This document shows positions 1 to 7,430 of a stretch of 24,114 nt of DNA, one piece after another. Location: assembly GCA_964393795.1 (NCBI GenBank), contig CAYMWA010000045.1, positions 1-24,114 of the forward strand, given 5' to 3'. The stretch's first letter is position 1, and the number at the start of each line of letters is the position of its first letter. The notes below the pieces were generated by a model that was not told the DNA's origin, did no database searches, and saw only the letters and a program-made list of their open reading frames with translations. This DNA comes from Chryseosolibacter sp964393795 (GTDB lineage: Bacteria > Bacteroidota > Bacteroidia > Cytophagales > Cyclobacteriaceae). The position numbers and the translations under genes are program-made.

Positions 1-1
1 C

Positions 2-790
2 AAACTGAAAAAGGCGAGGTCGGGAGAACACAATACGCATCACAGCGGCCGTGGCGATGAACAGACCACCGAAAAACGGAGCTACGAATTTGGCGATACC
101 CTTGAGCAGATTTCCGTTACCGATTCACTGCGCAACGCTCAGATCAACCACGGTCTCGACAGTTTCCTGTTGACAGAGAACGACCTGGAAGTAATGGAGA
201 GTGAGTTTAAGACGCAGACGTCAACCGTGTTGATGATCGATATTTCGCACTCCATGATCCTGTACGGAGAAGACCGGATCACGCCGGCGAAGAAAGTGGC
301 GATGGCGCTGGCTGAGCTGATCACGAAAAAATATCCGAAAGACACGCTCGATGTGCTTGTGTTCGGCGATGACGCGTGGCAAATCGAGATCAAGGACCTC
401 CCTTATCTCAAGGTCGGCCCGTATCACACCAACACCGTGGCGGGGCTTGAACTAGCCATGGATATTCTTCGCAGGAGAAAAAACACGAACAAACAGATTT
501 TCATGATCACAGATGGTAAACCCACCTGTATCAAACAAGGTATCCGCTATTACAAAAATGCTTTTGGCCTGGACGAGAAAATCCTCAACCGGACGCTCAA
601 TCTCGCCACCCAGCTTAAGAAAATAAAAATTCCGGTCACGACGTTTATGATTGCGACCGATCCTTATCTGAAGGCTTTCGTCAGGGAATTTACAAAAGCA
701 AATAACGGCAACGCCTACTACAGTTCGCTACAAGGACTGGGAAACCTGCTCTTTGAGGACTTCAGAAGAAACCGCAGAAAAAACTTATGA
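2..790 (+). CDS. VWA domain protein, 5' end cut by window
   Basis: The frame is open from base 2 with no start codon needed, so the gene begins outside the window; 262 residues are visible. The TTG at 170 is an internal leucine codon, not a convincing start. A von Willebrand A fold is indicated by the MIDAS motif DISHS (bases 239-253), which would bind Mg2+, and by the downstream ITDGKPT strand-loop. The visible N-terminal part is charged and polar (Lys, Glu, His, Gly) and probably a linker. The C-terminus is very basic. The AAA+ gene follows after 40 bases on the same strand. MoxR/Mg-chelatase-like ATPases paired with VWA proteins are a known arrangement in which the VWA protein is thought to be an adaptor for ATP-driven remodelling or metal insertion. 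The substrate is not visible from the sequence. Confidence 0.85.
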   Translation, partial: KLKKARSGEHNTHHSGRGDEQTTEKRSYEFGDTLEQISVTDSLRNAQINHGLDSFLLTENDLEVMESEFKTQTSTVLMIDISHSMILYGEDRITPAKKVAMALAELITKKYPKDTLDVLVFGDDAWQIEIKDLPYLKVGPYHTNTVAGLELAMDILRRRKNTNKQIFMITDGKPTCIKQGIRYYKNAFGLDEKILNRTLNLATQLKKIKIPVTTFMIATDPYLKAFVREFTKANNGNAYYSSLQGLGNLLFEDFRRNRRKNL

Positions 791-830
791 CGACCTTGCG
801 TCCGGAAGGTCACGCCAATAAAAAAACAAC

Positions 831-2342
831 ATGACGAATCTCAAGACATTAGGTGAATTAAAGAAGTCAGGGTACAAACCGAAATCGATAAAGGATGAAC
901 TGCGCGATAACCTGATCGGCAGGCTTAGGAAGAACGAGCCGGTATTTTCGGGAATATGGGGATATGAAGAGACCGTCATCCCGGATCTTGAACGCGCCAT
1001 TCTTGCGGGTCATGACATCAACTTGCTCGGGCTTCGCGGCCAGGCGAAGACGCGCCTTGCACGGCTGATGGTGAACCTGCTTGACGAGTACGTGCCTATC
1101 ATTGAAGGCTCCGAACTCAATGATGACCCGATGCGCCCGTTGTCGCGATTTGGACGTGACACTGTCAACGAACTCGGCGACAATACACCGATCCGATGGA
1201 TCCACCGCGACAATCGCTATTCGGAAAAACTGGCGACACCCGATGTGTCGATCGCCGATCTTATCGGCGACGTCGATCCGATCAAAGCGGCTACACTCAA
1301 ACTTCCCTATTCCGACGAGCGCGTCATCCACTTCGGGCTGATTCCGCGCTCGAATCGCTGCATCTTTGTGATCAACGAACTACCCGATCTGCAGGCGCGG
1401 ATACAGGTGTCACTCTTCAACATTCTCCAGGAGGGCGACATTCAAATCCGCGGTTTCAAGCTGCGGCTTCCACTCGACATCCAGTTTGTCTTTACGGCCA
1501 ATCCGGAAGACTACACAAACCGCGGTAGTATAGTCACTCCGTTGAAAGACCGCATCGATAGCCAGATCATCACGCACTATCCGAAAACCATTGACATCGG
1601 CAAGCGCATCACACAACAGGAAGCGCGCGTAAAAGATGCGCAGAAGGTGATTGCGGTCAATGAAATTGCCAAAGACCTTGTCGAACAAATCGCTTTCGAA
1701 GCGCGCAAGAGTGAATACGTAGATGCGAAGAGCGGTGTCTCGGCACGGCTCACTATTTCGGCCTATGAAAACCTCATTGCCGCCGCTGAACGGAGAAGTA
1801 TCATCAACGGCGAAAAGCAACCATACATCCGGATTGCGGATTTTGCCGGAGTCGTCCCCGCGATTACAGGCAAAGTCGAACTCGTGTATGAAGGCGAGCA
1901 GGAAGGGCCGAACATTGTCGCTCAGAACCTGATTGGTAAAGCAATTCGGACGCAGTTTCTAAACTACTTTCCCGATCCCGACAAATTCCGCAAGCAAAAA
2001 GAAAAGAGCCCTTACCGGAAGATCACCGACTGGTTTGGAGATGGCAACAGCGTCGACCTGTTGCATGACATGACTCAGGCTGAATTTGAAAAAAAGCTCA
2101 AGAGCGTGCCGGGGCTGGCAGACCTGATCAATAGCTTTCACAAACAACAGGATGCAGCCACTAAACTTTTCATGATGGAGTTTGCGCTTCACGGGCTTGC
2201 TGAATTCAGCCTGATCAGTAAGCACACTTTGTCAGCGGGCTTGCAATTCAAGGACCTGCTCAGCAGCATGTTTACGCTTCCGCGAGGAGGTCATCAGGAA
2301 GAAGAGGAAGACGACGACGAGGCTTTCGGAGGAAAATTCTGA
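831..2342 (+). CDS. MoxR/Mg-chelatase-like AAA+ ATPase
   Basis: A 503-residue cytoplasmic AAA+ ATPase. Visible motifs are a Walker A loop GLRGQAKT (residues 67-74), a Walker B-like strand CIFVINE (177-183) that ends in Asn-Glu instead of Asp-Glu, and a sensor 1 segment TANPEDYTNRG with Asn at 224. The region around LPDLQARIQVSLFNILQEG resembles the helical insert of the Mg-chelatase I subunit/MoxR group. The last 20 residues are a run of Glu/Asp ending in AFGGKF, which could dock a basic partner such as the basic C-terminus of the preceding VWA protein (inference). It lies between that VWA gene (40 bases upstream) and the AlbA-type gene (3 bases downstream), so the three are very likely co-transcribed. 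It is probably a chaperone-like remodeller, not a chlorophyll enzyme, because no tetrapyrrole genes are nearby. Confidence 0.88.
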   Translation: MTNLKTLGELKKSGYKPKSIKDELRDNLIGRLRKNEPVFSGIWGYEETVIPDLERAILAGHDINLLGLRGQAKTRLARLMVNLLDEYVPIIEGSELNDDPMRPLSRFGRDTVNELGDNTPIRWIHRDNRYSEKLATPDVSIADLIGDVDPIKAATLKLPYSDERVIHFGLIPRSNRCIFVINELPDLQARIQVSLFNILQEGDIQIRGFKLRLPLDIQFVFTANPEDYTNRGSIVTPLKDRIDSQIITHYPKTIDIGKRITQQEARVKDAQKVIAVNEIAKDLVEQIAFEARKSEYVDAKSGVSARLTISAYENLIAAAERRSIINGEKQPYIRIADFAGVVPAITGKVELVYEGEQEGPNIVAQNLIGKAIRTQFLNYFPDPDKFRKQKEKSPYRKITDWFGDGNSVDLLHDMTQAEFEKKLKSVPGLADLINSFHKQQDAATKLFMMEFALHGLAEFSLISKHTLSAGLQFKDLLSSMFTLPRGGHQEEEEDDDEAFGGKF

Positions 2343-2345
2343 CAT

Positions 2346-3056
2346 ATGACGCGGCCACAGGAAGCTCAAAGCTTTCAACCCCAGCAGGTGCGCGACCTTA
2401 AAAAGCTGGTCGCACACGGCGAAGGATTTTGTCTCGAATTCAAGCGCAAGGCAGCTTATCCAGACAAGATTGTTCGCGAGATGATTGCCTTTGCCAACAC
2501 GAAAGGCGGAACGCTGCTGGTGGGCATTGGCGACAACGGCGAACTGGCTGGCTTGAAGCATCCTGAAGGAGAGTCGCACGTCATTCAACAATCACTGAAT
2601 AAATGCCGCCCGCCGTTGCCGGTGAACGAAACGTTCATACCCATCGGCAACACACGACACGTCATCCAATACCAGATCGATGAGAGTCCGCGCAAACCGC
2701 ACTACTTCCAAAGCGGTCAAAAGAAAGAAAGCTATGTCCGCGTGAATGATCAGAGCATCCGGGCGAGCCGGGAAGTACGTGAGATTGTCAGACGGTCAAG
2801 ACGGAAGAAAGACATCCGGTTTCACTATGGTGAACATGAACAACAGCTCATACACTACCTCGATCTTCATCCCACCATCACGCTAAAAGAGTATGTGCAA
2901 CTGAGTGGGTTAAAAAAATTCTACGCATCAAAGAAACTCGTATTGCTTGTCCTCGCAAATGTGTTGACCATCACCCCCCACGAGAAAGGCGACCTTTTTT
3001 CACTTGCGTTTGGGGAGGAAACGGGCATTAAGAATAGCGAAAAAATTGTATTTTAA
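2346..3056 (+). CDS. AlbA/Schlafen-type ATP-binding domain protein
   Basis: A 236-residue protein whose first 140 residues match the AlbA_2 (Schlafen-like) fold. Signature elements are E31-F-K33, the stretch AFANTKGGTLLVGIGDNG (residues 48-65), and a later strand ending SYVRVNDQSIRAS. Such domains bind nucleotides or nucleic acids and occur in transcription regulators, in Schlafen RNA endonucleases and in some defence proteins. The C-terminal 75 residues are basic and helical and could form a winged helix (ITLKEYVQLSGL reads like a recognition-helix region), which would suggest DNA or RNA binding. The start lies 3 bases after the AAA+ stop codon, indicating translational coupling. Its role with the AAA+/VWA pair is unknown. 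Confidence 0.8.
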   Translation: MTRPQEAQSFQPQQVRDLKKLVAHGEGFCLEFKRKAAYPDKIVREMIAFANTKGGTLLVGIGDNGELAGLKHPEGESHVIQQSLNKCRPPLPVNETFIPIGNTRHVIQYQIDESPRKPHYFQSGQKKESYVRVNDQSIRASREVREIVRRSRRKKDIRFHYGEHEQQLIHYLDLHPTITLKEYVQLSGLKKFYASKKLVLLVLANVLTITPHEKGDLFSLAFGEETGIKNSEKIVF

Positions 3057-3114
3057 AAAATAAAAGCTTTCAGGTCGATTGTCTACATTTAGTCAACCAA
3101 GCGCGTTGTGAAGC

Positions 3115-4452
3115 ATGTCTAAAAACAGGAAGGAGAAGAAGATCTTTGTACTCGACACCTCGGTCATCATCTATGAACACAACTCGATCCTCAACTTTGA
3201 TGAACACGACGTCGGCATCCCGATCACAGTACTTGAAGAGCTTGACAATTTCAAGAAAGGCAACGACACCAAGAACTTTGAGGCACGTGAATTCATCCGG
3301 CTGATCGACAAACTGGCTAAGGGTCAGATGCTGCATCAGTGGAACCCGATGAACGGCAAAACAAAAGGCAAGTTCAAGGTGCTGATGGACACCAACAGCC
3401 ATGTCGACGCCAACAAAGTTTTCAATCAGGAAAAACCCGACCACCGCATTCTCAATTCCGCGCTTCAACTGCAAAAAGAAGAACGCGATCATCGCGTGAT
3501 ATTGGTCTCCAAGGATGTCAACCTCCGCCTGAAGGCCAAAGCCCTTGGGCTACAGTCTGAAGATTACACGACCGGGAAGGTCCAGAACATCTCTTCGCTG
3601 TATACCGGCAAGACCATCGTCGAAAACGCGCTTTCCGACAATATCAATCTGTTGTATGACAAGGGATATTGCCCGCCGGCTGAGTTGCTCGGAAAACAAG
3701 CGCCGATGCGCAACCACTACTACATCTTTAAGAGCGGAAAGAAATCGGCACTCGCCTTTTACAATCCGTTGAACGAAATGTTGGAGCATGTTGAAAAGCG
3801 ATCGGTGTATGGCGTAAAACCCAGGAACGCAGAACAAACCTTCGCAATCCACGCGGCACTGAACCCTGAAATCAAACTCTTGTCCATCCAGGGTGTCGCC
3901 GGAACCGGAAAGACACTCCTCGCACTCGCGGCCGCGCTTGAACAAAAACGGGAATACAAACAAATCTACCTGGCGCGACCGATCGTTCCGCTCAGCAACA
4001 AAGACATCGGATACCTTCCCGGAGATATTAAGTCCAAAGTGAATCCCTATATGGAACCGTTGTGGGACAATCTTAAATTCATCCAAAACCAATACAACGA
4101 ATCGGACAAGGAGTACGCGAAGATCACCGAGATGGTCAATCAGGAAAAGCTTGTTATTACGCCGCTTGCATACATCCGCGGGAGAAGCCTGTCAAACATT
4201 TGCTTTATCGTCGACGAGGCGCAAAACCTCACGCCCCACGAAGTCAAAACCATCATCACCCGGGCGGGCGAAAACACGAAGATCATTTTCACCGGCGACA
4301 TCTATCAGATTGATACGCCGTATCTCGACTCGCAAAGCAATGGCCTGTCCACCCTCATCGACCGGCTGAAGGACCATCACTTGTGCGCGCACATTACCTT
4401 AGAGAAGGGAGAGCGATCGGAGTTGGCGAACCTCGCGAATACGTTGTTGTAA
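3115..4452 (+). CDS. PIN-PhoH fusion ATPase (PhoH2-like)
   Basis: A 445-residue two-domain protein. Residues 10-150 form a PIN-type nuclease domain: LDTSVIIYE with Asp14, VLEELDNF around Glu42, and the later acidic positions in PDHRILNSAL and LVSKDVNLRLKA. The C-terminal half is a PhoH P-loop ATPase with Walker A GVAGTGKT (260-267), Walker B CFIVDEAQN (363-371) and the family segment FTGDIYQIDTPYLD. PIN-PhoH proteins (PhoH2 type) have been described as RNA helicase/ribonucleases; the chromosomal role is probably RNA turnover under stress. The 58-base gap from the AlbA gene contains TACATTTA, one mismatch from TAnnTTTG, so it may have its own promoter as well as readthrough. Length and motifs are typical and intact. 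Confidence 0.92.
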   Translation: MSKNRKEKKIFVLDTSVIIYEHNSILNFDEHDVGIPITVLEELDNFKKGNDTKNFEAREFIRLIDKLAKGQMLHQWNPMNGKTKGKFKVLMDTNSHVDANKVFNQEKPDHRILNSALQLQKEERDHRVILVSKDVNLRLKAKALGLQSEDYTTGKVQNISSLYTGKTIVENALSDNINLLYDKGYCPPAELLGKQAPMRNHYYIFKSGKKSALAFYNPLNEMLEHVEKRSVYGVKPRNAEQTFAIHAALNPEIKLLSIQGVAGTGKTLLALAAALEQKREYKQIYLARPIVPLSNKDIGYLPGDIKSKVNPYMEPLWDNLKFIQNQYNESDKEYAKITEMVNQEKLVITPLAYIRGRSLSNICFIVDEAQNLTPHEVKTIITRAGENTKIIFTGDIYQIDTPYLDSQSNGLSTLIDRLKDHHLCAHITLEKGERSELANLANTLL

Positions 4453-4456
4453 AGAG

Positions 4457-4492
4457 CAACTTCCCGCAAGTTCAAAACTTCCGGGGAAGTTG
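4457..4492. terminator. Hairpin between convergent phoH-like gene and sucD
   Basis: CAACTTCCC (4457-4465) pairs with GGGAAGTTG (4484-4492), and an inner AAGTT/AACTT pair extends the stem. It starts 4 bases after the phoH-like stop and lies 26 bases from the sucD stop. There is no strong T-run on either side, so factor-independent termination is only probable. Confidence 0.55.
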
Positions 4493-4517
4493 TAGGGGTT
4501 GGTTTACGGGAGGATGA

Positions 4518-5396
4518 CTACCGGGCCGCCAGCACCTCGCGCATCACTTCACCAATTTCGGCGGGTGATTCCACCACGGTGATGCCGCACTCCTCCATGA
4601 TTTTCATCTTTGCCGCTGCGGTATCTTCGGCACCGCCGATGATCGCGCCCGCATGGCCCATTCTTCGTCCGGGAGGAGCTGTCTGGCCGGCAATGAAGCC
4701 GACGACCGGTTTTTTGTTTCCGTTTTCTTTTATCCAGCGCGCAGCGACAGGCTCGTAGTTCCCGCCGATTTCGCCGATCATTACGATGGCTTCGGTTTCC
4801 GGATCATTCATCAGCATCTCTACCGCCTCCTTCGTCGGCGTCCCGATAATCGGATCGCCCCCGATACCAATGGCAGTCGAGATACCCAGCCCGGCCTTGA
4901 CGATCTGATCTGCGGCCTCATAGGTAAGCGTACCCGACTTGGACACGATGCCCACCTTGCCCTTCTTGAACACAAATCCCGGCATGATGCCGACCTTGGC
5001 TTCTCCCGGAGTGATGACTCCCGGACAGTTCGGACCGATCAGCACGGCGCCTTTCGTTTGAATGTATTTCTTGACCACCATCATGTCCTTGACCGGAATG
5101 CCTTCCGTGATGGCGATGATCACTTTAATACCGGATGCAGCAGATTCCATGATCGCGTCCGCGGCAAACGCCGGCGGCACGAATATGATCGATACATCTG
5201 CCCCGGTTTTCTCCACCGCTTCTTTTACCGTGTTGAAAACCGGCCTGCCCAGGTGTTCGCTGCCGCCTTTGCCCGGCGTCACCCCGCCCACCACGTTGGT
5301 GCCGTATTCAATCATCTGGCCCGCATGAAACGAGCCTTCTGAACCTGTAAAACCTTGAACAATAACGCGGGAGTCTTTATTGACGAGAACACTCAT
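4518..5396 (-). CDS. sucD: Succinyl-CoA synthetase alpha subunit
   Basis: A 292-residue alpha subunit of succinate-CoA ligase, which interconverts succinyl-CoA and succinate with NTP formation in the TCA cycle. The N-terminal CoA-binding Rossmann fold starts VIVQGFTGSEGSFHA. The active-site phosphohistidine lies in GRRMGHAGAI at His248. The segment GPNCPGVITPGE is typical of the family. The ATG at 5394-5396 is chosen because it gives the usual N-terminus MSVLVNKDSRVIV. A longer reading to 5462 would add 22 residues translated partly from a tandem repeat. The beta-subunit gene sucC is not in this window. Besides the TCA cycle, the enzyme would handle the succinyl-CoA made by B12-dependent methylmalonyl-CoA mutase, whose chaperone gene meaB lies 3.5 kb away. 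Confidence 0.96.
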   Translation of the reverse strand: MSVLVNKDSRVIVQGFTGSEGSFHAGQMIEYGTNVVGGVTPGKGGSEHLGRPVFNTVKEAVEKTGADVSIIFVPPAFAADAIMESAASGIKVIIAITEGIPVKDMMVVKKYIQTKGAVLIGPNCPGVITPGEAKVGIMPGFVFKKGKVGIVSKSGTLTYEAADQIVKAGLGISTAIGIGGDPIIGTPTKEAVEMLMNDPETEAIVMIGEIGGNYEPVAARWIKENGNKKPVVGFIAGQTAPPGRRMGHAGAIIGGAEDTAAAKMKIMEECGITVVESPAEIGEVMREVLAAR

Positions 5397-5417
5397 GAAG
5401 CATTTTTTTAGGATGCA

Positions 5418-5425
5418 CAAAAATA
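5418..5425 (-). promoter_or_regulatory. Candidate -7 element of sucD promoter
   Basis: On the minus strand this reads TATTTTTG, an exact match to the Bacteroidota -7 consensus TAnnTTTG, 21 bases before the sucD ATG. No clear -33 TTG is present at the usual spacing; that position falls in the GTCCACG repeats. Confidence 0.4.
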
Positions 5426-5442
5426 GAATAATAATTGAAAAA

Positions 5443-5470
5443 GTCCACGGTCCACGGTCCACGGTCGACA
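5443..5470. repeat. GTCCACG heptamer array upstream of sucD
   Basis: Three exact GTCCACG units followed by a degenerate GTCGACA, in perfect 7-base register. It lies 47 bases before the sucD start, just upstream of the candidate -7 element. The rest of the spacer (to 5547) holds no recognisable gene; 5487-5515 is a loose purine-rich repeat (GGTTGAGGAAGTTTGAAAG). Confidence 0.85.
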
Positions 5471-5547
5471 GTGGGCTCCGCCTTTGTTTAGGAGGTTGAG
5501 GAAGTTTGAAAGTCTACATGTACTTCAAAGACCTGATTTTCGGACGA

Positions 5548-6417
5548 TCAGAGCCCATTCCTGCTGATAAACAAGTCATAAGCCTCACGATAGTAGGGCA
5601 CGTCAGGGGCAAGTCCGATGGCCTGGCGGTAGGCGGTGGACGCGTCGATTAACAGGGCGTTTTCTTCATAAAAGGCAGCCTGGTACAAGCGGTTCAGCGC
5701 ATTTTCTTCTGTGGTGACCGAAGTGATCTGTGTGAGCGCCGACGCAATCCGTTTCCTGTCTGCCTGCGACAGCCTTTTCAGCATGAAGTTATCGGAAGTC
5801 TTGACAGGGTCCTTTCCGGACACCACCCGCACCACAATATTGTCTTCATCCACCAGTGCGGGGTCGTTGAGGTCTACGACGACCGCCGTGTCGCGAACGG
5901 ACACACTGTACAGCGCATCGCCAAACATGCTATTGAACTGCACAACGTAGGAAGGCGTTCCTTCATCTTTGGTCCAGGCGATCGCAATTTCATTATTGAA
6001 AACTACCGTGTTGTTATCTTGTGGGAGGGCGATTTTGATGGTGCCGGTACCTCGATAGACCGATCCCGTCACTGTGAGGTTCGTTTGTGGTTCGGGCCGC
6101 GTGCTGAGAATAAAATCTGTGTACTTGTTGAGCACACCACTTCCCTCCTCGATGCTGCCGGCGAGGTCGGCGATCTTGTGTCGTCCCGGCTTTTTTACTT
6201 CCAATGGTTTGCCGGAGACGTGCACCAATCCAAGGTAGCCGTTGCGTCCAATGCGAACTTCATCGTCGGATCCGAGGTTCGCGCCGACCTTCAGTCCAAC
6301 CCATTCGTTTCCGGAACGCACTTCGTTGTCGCCCTTGTTGATCAGCACCTTAAACGCATATTGCTGCGCGGAAAGGTCGGCGATAACGAAAATCAATACA
6401 ACCGTCAAGAATCTCAT
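5548..6417 (-). CDS. Secreted FecR-like protein, paralogue B
   Basis: A 289-residue exported protein. It begins with a signal peptide (MRFLTVVLIFVIADLSAQ), followed at about residues 20-80 by a FecR-like beta domain (VRSGNEWVGLKVGANL, DEVRIGRNGYLGLVHVSG). The middle is a beta-rich region of unknown type, and the C-terminus is a short helical stretch reminiscent of one TPR repeat (STAYRQAIGLAPDVPYYREA). It is clearly related along its whole length to the next gene upstream (6518-7411): both share YAFKVL, NEV.SG, GLVH.SGKP.EV, KYTDFILS and the helical end, so this is a tandem duplication. A strong terminator separates the two copies, so this copy may depend on readthrough or its own promoter. 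True FecR anti-sigma function is unlikely because no ECF sigma factor or FecA receptor is adjacent. The role is probably periplasmic or cell-surface. Confidence 0.75.
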   Translation of the reverse strand: MRFLTVVLIFVIADLSAQQYAFKVLINKGDNEVRSGNEWVGLKVGANLGSDDEVRIGRNGYLGLVHVSGKPLEVKKPGRHKIADLAGSIEEGSGVLNKYTDFILSTRPEPQTNLTVTGSVYRGTGTIKIALPQDNNTVVFNNEIAIAWTKDEGTPSYVVQFNSMFGDALYSVSVRDTAVVVDLNDPALVDEDNIVVRVVSGKDPVKTSDNFMLKRLSQADRKRIASALTQITSVTTEENALNRLYQAAFYEENALLIDASTAYRQAIGLAPDVPYYREAYDLFISRNGL

Positions 6418-6471
6418 GCGAATAGGGGTAAGAAGTGTAAGCTAATTTAAAACAATAATGAGGGTCAATGA

Positions 6472-6499
6472 AAAAAGCCGCTGAAAAAAGCGGCTTTTT
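6472..6499. terminator. Bidirectional intrinsic terminator
   Basis: AAAAAGCCGCT (6472-6482) and AGCGGCTTTTT (6489-6499) form a perfect 11-base-pair stem with loop GAAAAA. Both flanks give a T-run on the exiting transcript, so it can terminate in both directions. It follows the stop of paralogue A by 18 bases and precedes paralogue B on the minus strand. Confidence 0.88.
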
Positions 6500-6517
6500 C
6501 TTCACATGGCACCTTCG

Positions 6518-7411
6518 TCACTTCAAATTATTTCTTGTCAGGAAGTCCTCGTATAACTCCTGGTAAGCTTCAGGCTCGATTTTCAGCGCTTCGTGGTAGG
6601 CGTAGATCGCATCGATCAGCAGGTGCTGATTCTCATAAAACCCTGCGAGTACCATCTTGTTCAACGCCGTTTCTCCTTCGATTTGCGGTTTGATCTCCTC
6701 AAGCGCAGAAGCGATCTTTTGCATCTCCGCCGGAGGCAGGCGTTTGATCATGTGCCTTTTGGAAACCTGCTTGGGGTTTGCTTTCGAGCTCACTTCGATG
6801 AGAATGGCGTTTTCCTGAATGTATTTCGGACTTGAAAGATCGATCGTGTAGCTGTTCAGCGCGGTTTCCGTCTGTTCAAGCACATCCTCGAACATGTTCT
6901 TTACCGTGACGATATACGGTCCTTCTTCACTGGCGGCCCAACTGATGATGGCGGTTTTGTTGAAGATTCCTGTGTACTCATTTTCCGGGAGGAAGAGGTC
7001 GATAGCAGCCTCTGACAGGTTGACATCACGGTGCACGGCCCCGGTAGCGCTGAGGCGATTTTGCCCTTCTGACGAATTACTACTGAGAATGAAGTCGGTG
7101 TACTTGTGCAGTACGCTGCTTCCCTGAGGAACTTTTGCTTCGAGCTCGGCTACCTTGTGGACCCCCGCCTCTTTGACCTCGACCGGCTTACCGGAAGCGT
7201 GCACCAGACCGATATAGGCATTATCACCGAGTTTCACTTCATCGCCTGATTTCAGTGTCGCCCCCGTCTTCAGCGGTGACCACGAATCACCTGATTTCAC
7301 TTCGTTGTTTCCCCTGTTGGCCAGCACCTTAAAGGCGTAGTCCTGTGCAGAGACCGTTACCGTCCCAAAAGCAAACAGGATGGCCATAAACAATAGCTTG
7401 TGATTTTTCAT
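6518..7411 (-). CDS. Secreted FecR-like protein, paralogue A
   Basis: A 297-residue exported protein with a signal peptide (MKNHKLLFMAILFAFGTVTVSAQ). At about 25-85 there is a FecR-like domain: LKTGATLKSGDEVKLGDNAYIGLVHASGKPVEV is spread over residues 43-75 and matches the usual pattern of a GDEV turn followed by small beta strands. The rest mirrors paralogue B, ending in a helical TPR-like segment (YAYHEALKIEPEAYQELYEDF). It lies 19 bases downstream of the CHASE2 gene on the same strand, so the two are almost certainly one operon. CHASE2 and FecR-like proteins occur together elsewhere in bacteria, so a joint envelope-sensing or structural role is plausible but unproven. It ends at a strong terminator. 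Confidence 0.77.
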   Translation of the reverse strand: MKNHKLLFMAILFAFGTVTVSAQDYAFKVLANRGNNEVKSGDSWSPLKTGATLKSGDEVKLGDNAYIGLVHASGKPVEVKEAGVHKVAELEAKVPQGSSVLHKYTDFILSSNSSEGQNRLSATGAVHRDVNLSEAAIDLFLPENEYTGIFNKTAIISWAASEEGPYIVTVKNMFEDVLEQTETALNSYTIDLSSPKYIQENAILIEVSSKANPKQVSKRHMIKRLPPAEMQKIASALEEIKPQIEGETALNKMVLAGFYENQHLLIDAIYAYHEALKIEPEAYQELYEDFLTRNNLK

Positions 7412-7430
7412 GCGTTGGAATTCTGATAAT

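Noticed and set aside
831..2342. Chlorophyll or B12 magnesium/cobalt chelatase subunit
   Set aside because: Although the AAA+/VWA pair resembles ChlI/ChlD, no large chelatase subunit or tetrapyrrole gene lies nearby, and the Walker B variant and acidic tail fit a MoxR-like remodeller better.
5397..5462. N-terminal extension of sucD by 22 residues
   Set aside because: The extension is translated from the GTCCACG repeat and the promoter region; the family N-terminus starts at MSVLVNKD.
5548..7411. FecR anti-sigma regulators
   Set aside because: They carry signal peptides and no cytoplasmic sigma-binding segment, and no ECF sigma gene is adjacent; only the FecR-like beta domain is supported.
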